From positions 1 to 53,540 of the forward strand of contig JAPOQN010000060.1 of the NCBI GenBank assembly GCA_026710655.1: DNA of 53,540 nucleotides, written 5' to 3'. A program made the position numbers and the translations under genes. The notes under the pieces were generated by a model. It was not told where the DNA came from. It saw nothing but the letters and a program-made list of their open reading frames with translations, and did no database searches. This document shows, piece after piece, positions 16,392 to 25,070 of the stretch (positions are counted from its first letter, which is position 1; every line of letters starts with the position of its first letter). The DNA is from Chloroflexota bacterium (GTDB lineage Bacteria > Chloroflexota > Dehalococcoidia > Tepidiformales > Tepidiformaceae).

Positions 16392-16805
16392 CTAGCTCGA
16401 GGATGCCCCCAGCAGCTGCGCCGTGTGCTCGGCGAGGTGCTGTGCGTTCATCTCGAAGATCGCCGCGACGTTCCCGAAGTGCTCGTGCGGCTTCTCCAGG
16501 TCCTCTGCCGTCACGTACTGCAGCTTGGCGTCGCACCGGCTCACGACCGCGTCGAACTCGTCCACCGCTTCGATCGATGAGGCGCAGTCCGGCTCGCCCA
16601 CCTCGATACCGGGATAGCCGCAGGCCTCGCACACCATCGTCGTGATGCGCGCCTCGATCTGGATGACGTGCTCCGCCACTTCCTGTGCGGTCCACGCACC
16701 GTCGCCCGGCCCCCGCCGCCACCCCATCTCGGCCTCCTCGATGGCCTCGCGAAACGTTGCGCGGGCCTCGGCCAGCGTCGCTCGCAGCTCGTCCGGTGTT
16801 GCCAT
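16392..16805 (-). CDS. DinB-family protein
   Basis: 137 residues, with GGGAGGACGTGAC before the ATG at 16805. Helical-bundle pattern with WTAQEVAEHVIQIEARITTM and the C-terminal NAQHLAEHTAQLLG supplying the probable metal-site histidines. Residues around VCEACGYPG carry a CxxC pair, not general in the family. It converges on the FGE-like gene with an 8-base gap. Probable thiol-dependent small-molecule enzyme; substrate unknown. Confidence 0.75.
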   Translation of the reverse strand: MATPDELRATLAEARATFREAIEEAEMGWRRGPGDGAWTAQEVAEHVIQIEARITTMVCEACGYPGIEVGEPDCASSIEAVDEFDAVVSRCDAKLQYVTAEDLEKPHEHFGNVAAIFEMNAQHLAEHTAQLLGASSS

Positions 16806-16897
16806 GTCACGTCCTCCCCGGCGTCGGTTCTCCCCAGTGTGTACGCCGATCGCTCGCAACCGTCGAGAGCCCCGTACTCGCTCTCCGACCGGACCCG

Positions 16898-16903
16898 TAG
16901 AAT
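16898..16903 (+). promoter_or_regulatory. -10-like box for a leaderless aldo/keto reductase mRNA
   Basis: TAGAAT ends 7 bases before the ATG at 16911. An alternative in-frame ATG at 16902 lies inside the box itself, which favours the later start. Confidence 0.45.
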
Positions 16904-16910
16904 GCCGCCG

Positions 16911-17915
16911 ATGGAGCTCAGGAGCCTCGGTCGCACCGGCGTGCAGGTATCCAGCCTCTGCCTCGGCTGCATGATGTTCGGACGCCGCACCGAACCAGAG
17001 GAGTCCTACGCCATCATCGACCGCGCTCTCGACGCCGGCATCAACTTCCTCGATACCGCCAACGTCTACGCGCTCGGGCGCAGCGAGGAGATCACCGGCG
17101 AGGCGCTCAAGCGCAACGGTCGCCGCCACCAGGTCGTGCTCGCCACCAAGGTGCACGGGGCCATGGACGCCGAAGACCCGAATGCGCGCGGTAACAGCCG
17201 CCGCCACATCATCGAGCAGTGTGAGGCCAGCCTCCGCCGTCTCCAGACCGACTACATCGACCTCTACCAGCTGCACCGCCCCCAGCCCGACATCCCCATC
17301 GACGAGACCCTGCGCGCCCTCGACGACCTCGTCCGCGCCGGCAAGGTGCGCTACATCGGCACTAGCACGTTCGCCTCCTGGGAGATCGTCGAGTCCCTCT
17401 GGGTGGCGAAGGAGTTCGGCCTCAACCGCGTCGTCTGCGAGCAGCCGCCCTACAACCTCCTCGACCGCCGCGCCGAGCGCGAGCTCCTCCCCATGACCCA
17501 GACCTTCGGCATCGGCGTCATCCCCTGGGGACCGCTCGGAGGCGGGCTCCTCGCCGGCCGCTACCGCCGCGGCGAGCCCTTGCCTGAGGACGGCCGCTAC
17601 GCCATGAACGCGCAGCAGCGCCGACGTCTCACCGACGGCGTCTACGACGTCATCGAGGGGCTCGAACCGATCGCCGCTGACAAAGGCTGCACCCTCTCGC
17701 AACTCGCCCTCGCCTGGTGCGAGCAGCAACCCGGCGTAACCAGCCCCATCATCGGCCCGCGTACGCTCGAACAGCTCGAGGACAACCTCGGCGCCGCCGA
17801 GGTCGTCATCACCGACGAGGACCGCGATCGCATCGACGCCGTCATCGCCCCCGGCGCCACCGTCTCCCCGTACTACGAGGCCGGCTGGCGCTCCCACGAC
17901 TACCGCATCCTCTAG
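16911..17915 (+). CDS. aldo/keto reductase
   Basis: 334 residues with the typical start MELRSLGRTGVQVSSLCLG. The catalytic tetrad is recognisable: Asp and Tyr in FLDTANVYALGRSEE, Lys in LATKVHG, and His in LYQLHRPQP. The C-terminal cofactor region (SPIIGPRTLEQLEDNLGA) fits NADPH binding. It reduces aldehydes, ketones or quinones; the specific substrate is not evident. The group with LGGGLLAGRY is close to YghZ/Tas-type reductases. Confidence 0.88.
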   Translation: MELRSLGRTGVQVSSLCLGCMMFGRRTEPEESYAIIDRALDAGINFLDTANVYALGRSEEITGEALKRNGRRHQVVLATKVHGAMDAEDPNARGNSRRHIIEQCEASLRRLQTDYIDLYQLHRPQPDIPIDETLRALDDLVRAGKVRYIGTSTFASWEIVESLWVAKEFGLNRVVCEQPPYNLLDRRAERELLPMTQTFGIGVIPWGPLGGGLLAGRYRRGEPLPEDGRYAMNAQQRRRLTDGVYDVIEGLEPIAADKGCTLSQLALAWCEQQPGVTSPIIGPRTLEQLEDNLGAAEVVITDEDRDRIDAVIAPGATVSPYYEAGWRSHDYRIL

Positions 17916-17924
17916 GGAGTCAGC

Positions 17925-18371
17925 ATGAGTGGAGAGTTTGCTAGGGCTGCCGACAAGATGAAGGTCTTCATGGCCGAGCTGGATGCAAGTGAACGACGAC
18001 AGTGGAGCGACTACAGCAAGGCTCCGTGGCAGGGCGTCTACGTGCTATACGAGAACGGGGAGCCCACCTATGTGGGCCGTTCCAACAAGATGAGGGATCG
18101 AATTCGCCGTCACGGCGCCGATAGTTCGGACCGCCATGGAGCCACGTTTGCCTTCAAATTGTTGAAGAGAAGTCTGGGTGAGTCTGCACTTACCGACCCA
18201 GAGATTGAACAGCGCCATGGCCAGGAGTTTCGCAAGCGACGGGAGACCGTGAGGGGCATGACATTCCAGGCGGTGGCAATTGAAGACCAATTGGAGCAGA
18301 CCCTTTTCGAGGTCTACGCAATCTTGGAGAAGAGGACCTACCCCCACCACAATGACTTCAAGACGCACTAG
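17925..18371 (+). CDS. GIY-YIG nuclease-like protein
   Basis: 148 residues. GVYVLYENGEPTYVGRSNKM contains the paired GIY and YIG motifs (GVY and YVG), and RDRIRRHG provides the usual Arg and His. The rest (about residues 75-148) is unlike known partner domains. Such small stand-alone proteins cut DNA or are structural relatives; many are linked to mobile DNA. Base composition is visibly less GC-rich than the flanking genes, and codons such as TTG, AAT and ATT are more common, hinting at acquisition by transfer. It sits 9 bases after the reductase stop and 12 before a CoA-transferase gene. Confidence 0.7.
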   Translation: MSGEFARAADKMKVFMAELDASERRQWSDYSKAPWQGVYVLYENGEPTYVGRSNKMRDRIRRHGADSSDRHGATFAFKLLKRSLGESALTDPEIEQRHGQEFRKRRETVRGMTFQAVAIEDQLEQTLFEVYAILEKRTYPHHNDFKTH

Positions 18372-18383
18372 GAGAGAGCGCAC

Positions 18384-19616
18384 GTGACGACCGATGCCGC
18401 CGCGCCCGCCGCCCTCGACGGCATCACCGTCCTCGACCTGACCGCGCACATCGCCGGCCCCTACTCGACGAAGCTGCTGGCCGACCTCGGCGCCCGCGTC
18501 ATCAAGGTCGAGCGGCCCGGCGGCGACCCCATCCGCGCCTTCGGCCCCTGGCTCAACGACGAGCCCGGCCCCGAGCGCAGCGGCGCCTACCAGTTCCTCA
18601 ACACGAACAAGGAGTCGATCGTCCTCGACCTTAAGTCGGACGGCGGCCGCGAGGCGCTCGAACGCCTCCTCCCGCTCGCCGATGTCGCCGTGACCAGCTA
18701 CCCGCCCGCCGTCGCCGAACGCCTGGGCCTGACACCCGACGCCCTCCGCGGCGTGGCCGACGTGAACGTCCTCTCCCTCACGAACTTCGGCTGGGACGGC
18801 CCCTACCGCGACTACTCCCTCTCCGAGACGGTGCTCTACGCCATGGGCGGCGAGATGTACTCGCACGGCTCCGTCGGCCGCGAGCCGCTCAAGATGGGCG
18901 GCACCGCCTCCCTCACCCAGTGCGGCGCGATGGCCGCCATCGGGGCGCTCGGCGCCGTCTACGCGACCGAGGTCCACGGCATCACCCAGCGCGTCGATGT
19001 CTCCCTCTTCGACGTGCAGCTCAACAGCGTCGACCGGCGCAGCTCGGCCATCATGGCCTACCGCTTCTCCGGGCGGATCAACGACCGTCCCGAGGTCGCC
19101 GGTCCCTCGACCGGAGCGGGCGTAGTCGGCGTCTTCCCCTGCGCCGATGGCTACGTCGAGATGACCGCCTCGGCCGGACCGTACTGGCACCGCTTCGCCG
19201 AGATGATCGACCGTCCCGACTTCAAGGACCCGAAGTGGAACGACCGCGAGTGGATGAACTCCCCGCAGGCTCGCGAGGAGGTCGACGTCGCCCTCTACCC
19301 CTGGCTGGCCGAACGCACCCGGGCCGAGATCTGGGAGGCTGCCCGCAACGCGCACGCCATCCTCGCCCCCCTCTTCACCGCGGCCGACCTGTACGAAGAC
19401 CCCGTCTTCCGCGAGCGCGGCCTCTGGACCGAGGTCGAGCACGACACCCTCGGCAGGTTCCCCATGCTCGGGCGGCCCTACATGCTCAGCGAGACGCCCT
19501 GGGCCATCCGCCGCGCCGCCCCCACGCTGGGACAGGACACCGACGCCCTCCTCGAAGAGGCCGGCTACGACGCAGCCGCCGTCACGGAACTCCGGCGATC
19601 GGGGGCCGTCGCATGA
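18384..19616 (+). CDS. class III (CaiB/BaiF) CoA-transferase, first of a pair
   Basis: 410 residues. Family blocks: GITVLDLTAHIAGPYSTKLL, DLGARVIKVERPGGDP, LNTNKESIVLDLK and NVLSLTNFGWDGPYRDY. Enzymes of this class move CoA between acyl-CoA and a free acid through a covalent aspartyl-CoA intermediate. At the catalytic position this subunit has Glu148 (SLSETVLYAMGG) instead of Asp. The gene overlaps the next CoA-transferase by 4 bases (ATGA), and that one has no acidic residue at the site. The two probably form a heteromer like BbsEF or SmtAB. Substrates are unknown. Confidence 0.88.
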   Translation: MTTDAAAPAALDGITVLDLTAHIAGPYSTKLLADLGARVIKVERPGGDPIRAFGPWLNDEPGPERSGAYQFLNTNKESIVLDLKSDGGREALERLLPLADVAVTSYPPAVAERLGLTPDALRGVADVNVLSLTNFGWDGPYRDYSLSETVLYAMGGEMYSHGSVGREPLKMGGTASLTQCGAMAAIGALGAVYATEVHGITQRVDVSLFDVQLNSVDRRSSAIMAYRFSGRINDRPEVAGPSTGAGVVGVFPCADGYVEMTASAGPYWHRFAEMIDRPDFKDPKWNDREWMNSPQAREEVDVALYPWLAERTRAEIWEAARNAHAILAPLFTAADLYEDPVFRERGLWTEVEHDTLGRFPMLGRPYMLSETPWAIRRAAPTLGQDTDALLEEAGYDAAAVTELRRSGAVA

Positions 19617-20929
19617 ACGCCTACCTGCCCCTCCAAGGTATCCGCGTCTGCGACTTTGCCTGCGTCTGGGCCGGCCAGACCGCCACCATGTACCTCGCCG
19701 ACCTCGGCGCCGACTGCATAAAGGTCGAGAACCCGTACGTCTGGAACCCCGCCACCCGCGCCGCCGCCCCCGTCCTCCCCGCGCCCGTGGCGCAGATGCT
19801 CCCCGCCTGGATGGCCGGCCACCCCGACAACGACCCCGGCCCCCGTCCCTGGAACAACAGCCCCGCTTTCATCCACGTCATCCGCAACAAGCGCTCCTTC
19901 ACCGTCGATAGCCGCCGCCCCGAGGGGTTGGCCATCGTCAAGAGCCTCATCGCTATCAGCGACGTGCTCGCCGAGAACCTCGCCCGCGGCACCCTGGAGA
20001 AGCTCGGCCTCGACGACGACGCCATCCGCGCCGCTCGCCCCGACATCGTCATCCTCCACCTCCCCGCCTACGGCCGCACCGGCGACTACGTCGAGGGCCG
20101 CGGCTACGGCGCCCACATCGATGGCGTCGCTGGCTCGACCATCCTGCGCGGCTACCGCGACTCCGCCCCCGAGACCAACGTCCAGACCTTCGCCGGCGAC
20201 TTCTTCGTGGGGATGCACGGCGGCCTCGCCATGCTCGCCGCCCTCCGCCACCGCCGCCGCACCGGCCAGGGCCAGACAATCGAGCTCGCCCAGGCCGAGT
20301 GCTCCGCATCGATGTTCCCCCAGGCTGCCCTTGATGCCGCCTGGAACGGCCGTGCCACCGGGTCCATCGGGAACCGCAGCACCGAGGGCTTCGTTCCCAA
20401 CGGCGTCTTCGCCGCCCGTGGCGAGGAACAGTGGCTCGCCCTCAGCTGTCGCAGCGACGCCGAGTGGGCCGCCCTCGTCGACTACCTCGGCAGTCCTGCC
20501 TGGGCCACGGCGCCCGAGTTCGCCACCGCCGGGGGTCGCCGCGCCTCGGAGGACGCCATCGAGTCCGAGCTCGCCGCCTGGATCGCCGCCCGCGACCGCG
20601 AGGAGCTCTTCCGTGACCTCCAGGAAGTCGGGGTGACCGCCGGTCCCGTGCTCAGCGCGAAGGACGTCACCGAGGACCCGCACGCCAACCAGTCCCCCGC
20701 CTACCATCGCCTTGAAGCGACCGAGGACTACCCCACCACCGACTTCCCCGCCCCCTCGTTCACCTTCTCCCGCTCCGACGTGACCCTGCGCACCCCGCCC
20801 GCCCTCCTCGGCGAGCACAACCACTACGTCTACCGCGAGCTCCTCGGCGTCAGCGACGAGGAGTACGCGAAGCTCGAGGCCGGGGGCCACATCACGACGA
20901 CCTACGCCGACGAGATCATGGGGCGCTAG
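19613..20929 (+). CDS. class III (CaiB/BaiF) CoA-transferase, second of a pair
   Basis: 438 residues, with a start overlapping the previous stop. It has GIRVCDFACVWAGQTATMYL, DLGADCIKVENP, NKRSFTVDSRRPEG, HLPAYGRTGDY and FFVGMHGGLAMLAALRHRRR. Where the catalytic acid is expected the sequence reads GYGAHIDGVAGS, with Gly at the aligned position, so this subunit probably supports its upstream partner and does not form the acyl adduct itself. An insertion near residues 40-75 (PVLPAPVAQMLPAWMAGHP) differs from its partner. The 3' end overlaps the convergent menA by 4 bases. Confidence 0.87.
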   Translation: MNAYLPLQGIRVCDFACVWAGQTATMYLADLGADCIKVENPYVWNPATRAAAPVLPAPVAQMLPAWMAGHPDNDPGPRPWNNSPAFIHVIRNKRSFTVDSRRPEGLAIVKSLIAISDVLAENLARGTLEKLGLDDDAIRAARPDIVILHLPAYGRTGDYVEGRGYGAHIDGVAGSTILRGYRDSAPETNVQTFAGDFFVGMHGGLAMLAALRHRRRTGQGQTIELAQAECSASMFPQAALDAAWNGRATGSIGNRSTEGFVPNGVFAARGEEQWLALSCRSDAEWAALVDYLGSPAWATAPEFATAGGRRASEDAIESELAAWIAARDREELFRDLQEVGVTAGPVLSAKDVTEDPHANQSPAYHRLEATEDYPTTDFPAPSFTFSRSDVTLRTPPALLGEHNHYVYRELLGVSDEEYAKLEAGGHITTTYADEIMGR

Positions 20930-21843
20930 GCCGGCAGCCAGTCCGTCAGGGCCAGCGCCAGCAGCACCCCGAAGATGAGGTGCAGGCGCGCCGTCTGTAC
21001 GAGCGTCGCGTTCAGCGCACGCCCCGCCGTCCCGCCCGCCACCGCCCGCAGAGGCGCCACCGCGAACGGCAGGCTCGCCAGCACCAGCAGCGCCCACCGT
21101 TCGACGCCCGTCGCTGGCCAGAGCGCAATCGCGACCCCGTAGGCGGCCACCATCAGCAGCAAGTACCACGCGCGCGTCCCCCGCTCCCCCAGCACCACCG
21201 CCAGCGTCGTCTTGCCCGCGGCTCGATCGGTCGCGATATCGCGCAGGTTGTTGGCCACGAGGATCGCCGTCACCGTGCATCCGACCGGCACCGCCGCCAG
21301 CCACACCACTCCCGGGGCCGCCTCCGCCTGCACGAAATACGTCCCCACGACCGCCACCATCCCGAAGAACCCGAACGTGAACACGTCGCCCAGCGCGCGG
21401 TACCCGATCGGCCACGGCCCCCCCGTGTAGATGAGCCCCGCCACGATGCTCGCCAGCCCGATTACGACCACGATCCACCCCGCCACCACCACCAGGTAGA
21501 TGCCGGCCAGCAACGCCAGCAGGAAGGCGGCCCACATGCCGGCCTTCATCAGCGTGGGCGTGAGCAGGCCCATCTGCGTGGCGCGCGCCGGACCGAGCCG
21601 GTCGCCCGTGTCCGCGCCCCGCAGGAAGTCGAACACGTCGTTCGCGAAGTTCGCGCCAATCTGCAGGCAGAGCGCCCCGAAGAGCGCCGCCACGAACGGC
21701 CCCGCCGAGAACACGTCGTCGCCGATGGCCGCGCCCGTCCCCACCAGCACCGGCGCGATCGCCGCCGTCAGCGTCGGCGGCCGCGCGGCCGCGCGCCACG
21801 CCCCGAGGCTGCCCGGGGCGGGCAGCGCCCGCTCGGTGCTCAC
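20926..21843 (-). CDS. menA: 1,4-dihydroxy-2-naphthoate polyprenyltransferase
   Basis: 305 residues, GTG start overlapping the ubiE stop. A UbiA-fold membrane protein of about eight or nine helices. The two Asp-rich prenyl-diphosphate sites are NDVFDFLRGADTGDR and NNLRDIATDRAAGKTTLAV. Together with AWRAAARPPTLTAAIAPVLV at the N-terminus this is typical of MenA, which attaches the isoprenoid tail in menaquinone synthesis. It is coupled to ubiE/menG, which does the next step, so the pair supplies menaquinone for the respiratory chain. UbiA-family enzymes for other quinones are less likely given the neighbour. Confidence 0.9.
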   Translation of the reverse strand: MSTERALPAPGSLGAWRAAARPPTLTAAIAPVLVGTGAAIGDDVFSAGPFVAALFGALCLQIGANFANDVFDFLRGADTGDRLGPARATQMGLLTPTLMKAGMWAAFLLALLAGIYLVVVAGWIVVVIGLASIVAGLIYTGGPWPIGYRALGDVFTFGFFGMVAVVGTYFVQAEAAPGVVWLAAVPVGCTVTAILVANNLRDIATDRAAGKTTLAVVLGERGTRAWYLLLMVAAYGVAIALWPATGVERWALLVLASLPFAVAPLRAVAGGTAGRALNATLVQTARLHLIFGVLLALALTDWLPA

Positions 21844-22535
21844 CCCCGCACCGCCGTGATCGACTGTGCCGCCCCGCCAAGGTGGCTGCGCTTCTCGATG
21901 CGCGTGAATCCCGCCTCCTCAAGCATGTCGCGCAGCCCCTCCCCGTCGGGCAGATACGCCGCGGAGGCTGGCAGGTACCGGTAGGCGCGCCCGTCGCTCA
22001 GCAGCGCCCCCAGCGCCGGCACGACCCGTTGGAAATAGACCCCGTGCCCCAGTCGCAGGACGCTCGATCGGGGCTCATCGACCTCAAGCAGTCCCACTCG
22101 CCCCCCCGGGCGCAGCACTCGCGCCAGTTCCGCCAGCACGGGCGGGATGGAGACAAAGTTCCGCAGCGCGAACCCCGAGACCGCCACCGACACGCTGCTA
22201 TTCGCCAGCGGCAGCTGCAGCGCGTCCCCGCGCACGAGCGAGACGGCCTTCGGACAGCGCTCACGCGCGGATGCCAGCATCGCCCCTGCGAAGTCGAGCC
22301 CCACCACCCGCGCTCCCCTCTCCCGCGCCATCGCCGCGAAGTCGCCGGTCCCGCAGGCGAGGTCGAGCACCGTGTCGCCGCCGCCAACCCCGACCGCGTC
22401 GATGAGCGCACGCCGCCAGCGCTGGTCGAAGCCCAGCGTGATGATGCGGTTCATGCGGTCATAGGAAGGGGCGATGCGGTCGAACATCGTCCGCACGACT
22501 GCCGCCTTTTCGTCTGCCCCGGGCAGCACGTCCAT
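21840..22535 (-). CDS. menG: demethylmenaquinone methyltransferase
   Basis: 231 residues from the ATG at 22535 (MDVLPGADEKAAVVRTMFDR); upstream in-frame GTG codons would add residues with no family match. UbiE signatures are present: FDRIAPSYDRMNRIITLGFD, the SAM motif TVLDLACGTGDFA, GLDFAGAML and VSGFALRNF. It would methylate demethylmenaquinone to menaquinone. It overlaps menA by 4 bases (GTGA). CAGGAT lies 6 bases before the start, a weak -10-like match. Confidence 0.92.
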   Translation of the reverse strand: MDVLPGADEKAAVVRTMFDRIAPSYDRMNRIITLGFDQRWRRALIDAVGVGGGDTVLDLACGTGDFAAMARERGARVVGLDFAGAMLASARERCPKAVSLVRGDALQLPLANSSVSVAVSGFALRNFVSIPPVLAELARVLRPGGRVGLLEVDEPRSSVLRLGHGVYFQRVVPALGALLSDGRAYRYLPASAAYLPDGEGLRDMLEEAGFTRIEKRSHLGGAAQSITAVRG

Positions 22536-22555
22536 GCCGTTATCCTGCGGCGAGG

Positions 22556-23443
22556 TCAGGACTCCTGCTCCTTCGCATGGTCCCAGAGCTCCGTGCCTCG
22601 CCACTCGCGGTCGCGCCACTTCAGCGCCTCCCGCAGGCCGTCCGCCTCCACGCGCTCCCGGAAGCCGGGACGCCCGTCGATGAAGGCCGTGTACACGTCG
22701 AACTCCGCCGCCGAGTGGATCGCGGGTTGCAGCCCCTGAATCTCCATCCAGCGGTTCACCGAGTGCTTGTGCAGGATGTTCACCTCAAGCGGGATGCGCA
22801 TGATCTTGCGCGCGAAGTGCAGGGTCGCCTCCTCCAGCTCACCCTCGGGCACGGCCTTGTTCACCAGCCCCCACTCGTCCGCCGTCTTCCCGTCGATTAG
22901 CTCGCCCGTCATGAACAGCTCTTTCGCGCGCCGGTACCCGACCGTCCACGGCCACAGCGAGAGCGTCCGCAGCGTGCCCATGTGCCGCCCGGCGATGTGC
23001 CCGAACTTGGCCGTCTCCGTGCAGATCACGAAGTCGAACATCGAGATCAGCTCCGTCCCGCCGGAGATGCAGTGCCCGTGTACCTGCGCGATCGTCGGCT
23101 TGCGCGTGTTGAACAGCCGCAGATAACGGTCGACCGAGTCGATCATCGTCCGCCTTGAACGGCCCACGCTCTGCTCCTGCAGGATGTCGCCCGGCGAGCC
23201 CGGCTCCACCGTCCGGTTCGAGGCGAGGTCGTACCCCGCGCAGAACGAGCGTCCTGCTCCCCGCAGCAGCAGCACGTACGCATGCGGGTCGTCCTCGAAG
23301 TGGTCGAGGAAGTCGAAGAACTCGTCCAGCAGGTCCGCCGAGAGCGCGTTCAGCGCCTGCGGCCGGTTCAGGGTCACCCGCACGACGCCTTCAGCCTCGG
23401 CCAGGGGCTCCACGATGATGTTCTCGTACTCGGGGTAGGTCAT
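22556..23443 (-). CDS. enoyl-CoA hydratase/isomerase family protein
   Basis: 295 residues with AGGAGGAGAGCC before the ATG. Crotonase-fold blocks: VVRVTLNRPQALNALSADLL, the oxyanion-hole region GAGRSFCAGYDLAS, and QVHGHCISGGTELISMFDFV. CoA binding is expected from these. The usual catalytic Glu pair is not clearly reproduced around the GGTEL block and the following GHIAGRHMG, so hydratase, isomerase, thioesterase or decarboxylase activity all remain open. Downstream lies menG; upstream are a small gene and a phosphotransferase-like gene, likely one transcript. Confidence 0.85.
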   Translation of the reverse strand: MTYPEYENIIVEPLAEAEGVVRVTLNRPQALNALSADLLDEFFDFLDHFEDDPHAYVLLLRGAGRSFCAGYDLASNRTVEPGSPGDILQEQSVGRSRRTMIDSVDRYLRLFNTRKPTIAQVHGHCISGGTELISMFDFVICTETAKFGHIAGRHMGTLRTLSLWPWTVGYRRAKELFMTGELIDGKTADEWGLVNKAVPEGELEEATLHFARKIMRIPLEVNILHKHSVNRWMEIQGLQPAIHSAAEFDVYTAFIDGRPGFRERVEADGLREALKWRDREWRGTELWDHAKEQES

Positions 23444-23479
23444 GGCTCTCCTCCTGGGGTTGGGTTTGCTTGCTCGCCC

Positions 23480-23944
23480 TCAGCCGGGCGTCACTTCGAT
23501 AAGCGTGCCGTCGCGGTCTGTCTGGCGCGCGATGTAGCCCAGGATCTCCCGCCAGAGCTCCTCCGCGGCGGCGTCCCGGTCCGCCGGGAAGGCCTCCACG
23601 ATCGCGTCGACCACCGTCCGCAGGCGCGCGTTCTCGTCCGTCAGCTCCTCGGGTGCGGGCCACTCCCGCGCCTCGCCCGGGGCCAGGTCGATGCCCTCGA
23701 GGGCGTCCGCCAGTTGCGCGTTCCCGCCCCTCGCCGAGGACGCGCTTACGAGCACCGCCCGCAGGTCCGCGTTCTCCTCGACCGCGAGGGCGTGCTCCTC
23801 GGTCAGCCGCTGCTTCAGGTGCTCCAGCGCCCAGAGCATGTTCCCCGCGATGCGTTTCGCCCACGGCGACTCCAGCTCGGGCATCAGGTCGGCCCGCAGG
23901 TTGTACTCAAGCCCCTCGACGATCTCCGCTGGTGTTGGTCGCAT
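23480..23944 (-). CDS. hypothetical helical protein next to phosphotransferase gene
   Basis: 154 residues starting MRPTPAEIVEGLEYNLRADL, two bases after the phosphotransferase stop. Predicted mostly helical and acidic, with a coiled-coil-like middle (HLKQRLTEEHALAVEENADL). Later segments, ELTDENARLRTVVDAIVEAF and AAEELWREILGYIARQTD, are also helical. No catalytic motif is visible. The tight spacing suggests it works with the phosphotransferase-like protein, perhaps as a partner subunit, but no function can be assigned. Confidence 0.65.
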   Translation of the reverse strand: MRPTPAEIVEGLEYNLRADLMPELESPWAKRIAGNMLWALEHLKQRLTEEHALAVEENADLRAVLVSASSARGGNAQLADALEGIDLAPGEAREWPAPEELTDENARLRTVVDAIVEAFPADRDAAAEELWREILGYIARQTDRDGTLIEVTPG

Positions 23945-23946
23945 GG

Positions 23947-24960
23947 CTAGGCCGCGTCCTCGCGCACGATGCGCTCCATCCGCCGCAGGAAGGAGCGCGG
24001 CGCCGCCATGCCCAGCACGAGCGTCTGCGTTTTCCGCATCTCCCCCGTGGCGAAGCGGTTCACCGCCGCCAGGCACGCCGAGACGGCCCAGTACGACTGG
24101 AAGACCGTGTAGAAGCGCATGTTGTCGCGCCGGATGGGCAGCCCGCTCAGCTCTCCATAACGTGTGATCAGCCCTTCCATCGCGTCGTCCCCGATCATCG
24201 GGCGCACCATGAAGTCCAGATAGGCCAGGTCCGACATCGGGTCGCCGATGAACCCCGACTCCCAGTCGAGCGAGGCTACCACGCGGTCGTCCCGGAACAG
24301 GATCTGCCCCGGCCCCACCTGCCCCTGCCCCAGCACGATGCGGTCCACCTCCGTGGGCAGATTCCGCTTCAGCCAGGCCATCGTGGCGGTCATCACCGGC
24401 TGCGGTTCGAGCAGTTCCCGCTTCGTCGCCCGCTCCCAGCGCTCGATCACCATCCGCGCGCACTCGGGGCCGTCCTGCGGCGCACCCAGGAACCCCAGCC
24501 CCATCGCTTCCCAGTCCAGGCCGTGCTGGATCGCCAGCAGCTCCACGAAGTGGTCGAGGATGGACCGCTGGCTCTCGGCCGAAAGGTCGCGGAAGTTGGT
24601 GTCGCCCTCCACGCGCTCGCGGATGACGAAGTCCTCGCCTGCCCACGCGGGGTCGCGCTCGTACCAGTAGTTGGTCGGCACGGGCATGGGCGTTTCCTGG
24701 AGCGCGCGAAAGATGCGGTATTCCTTCTCCAGGCTCGCCTCCTCGTCGCGGAAGCAGGTGCTCTCGTTCGCCCGGAACATGAGCTGCCTGGAGACCGGCG
24801 CCTCGCCCTCCCAGTCCGCGTCGAAGAACCACATCGAGCGCGAGTTGCCGCCCGGCGAGCGGGAGACATTGTGGATCGAGACGTTGCGAACCTCGGGCAT
24901 TCGCTCGGAGAGGTACGCGCGCAGGATCTCGGGGAGCCGCTCAATCGTCTCTGGTTCCAC
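23947..24960 (-). CDS. aminoglycoside-phosphotransferase-fold protein, catalytic loop altered
   Basis: 337 residues from the GTG at 24960, preceded by GAGGAGGGCGGC. The fold is that of choline kinase/APH relatives (ACAD10-like): FRDEEASLEKEYRIFRALQE, PMPVPTNYWY, and SLDWESGFIGDPMSDLAYLD, which carries the metal-binding Asp (Asp232). The catalytic loop, normally HGD followed by a metal-binding Asn, reads QGQVGPGQILF here, so the base Asp is Gln214 and the Asn is Gln219. This may be a pseudokinase or use other chemistry. Its context with an enoyl-CoA hydratase fits the acyl-CoA-linked branch of the family. Confidence 0.8.
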   Translation of the reverse strand: MEPETIERLPEILRAYLSERMPEVRNVSIHNVSRSPGGNSRSMWFFDADWEGEAPVSRQLMFRANESTCFRDEEASLEKEYRIFRALQETPMPVPTNYWYERDPAWAGEDFVIRERVEGDTNFRDLSAESQRSILDHFVELLAIQHGLDWEAMGLGFLGAPQDGPECARMVIERWERATKRELLEPQPVMTATMAWLKRNLPTEVDRIVLGQGQVGPGQILFRDDRVVASLDWESGFIGDPMSDLAYLDFMVRPMIGDDAMEGLITRYGELSGLPIRRDNMRFYTVFQSYWAVSACLAAVNRFATGEMRKTQTLVLGMAAPRSFLRRMERIVREDAA

Positions 24961-25070
24961 GCCGCCCTCCTCTGGGCTGCGCGGAGTATAGGCGCTGAGC
25001 CCACCCCGAGGGCGCGCAGCCAATAGGCGGCTACGCGCTCAGGGGAAGAAACGGAGGAAGGGTCAGTGGC

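Noticed and set aside
16902..16904. ATG nine bases upstream as aldo/keto reductase start
   Set aside because: It lies inside the probable -10 box TAGAAT; the next ATG matches the family N-terminus.
19565..21922. A 785-codon minus-strand frame overlapping the CoA-transferase and menA
   Set aside because: The menA and CoA-transferase frames have clear family motifs; the long frame has none and is a composition effect.
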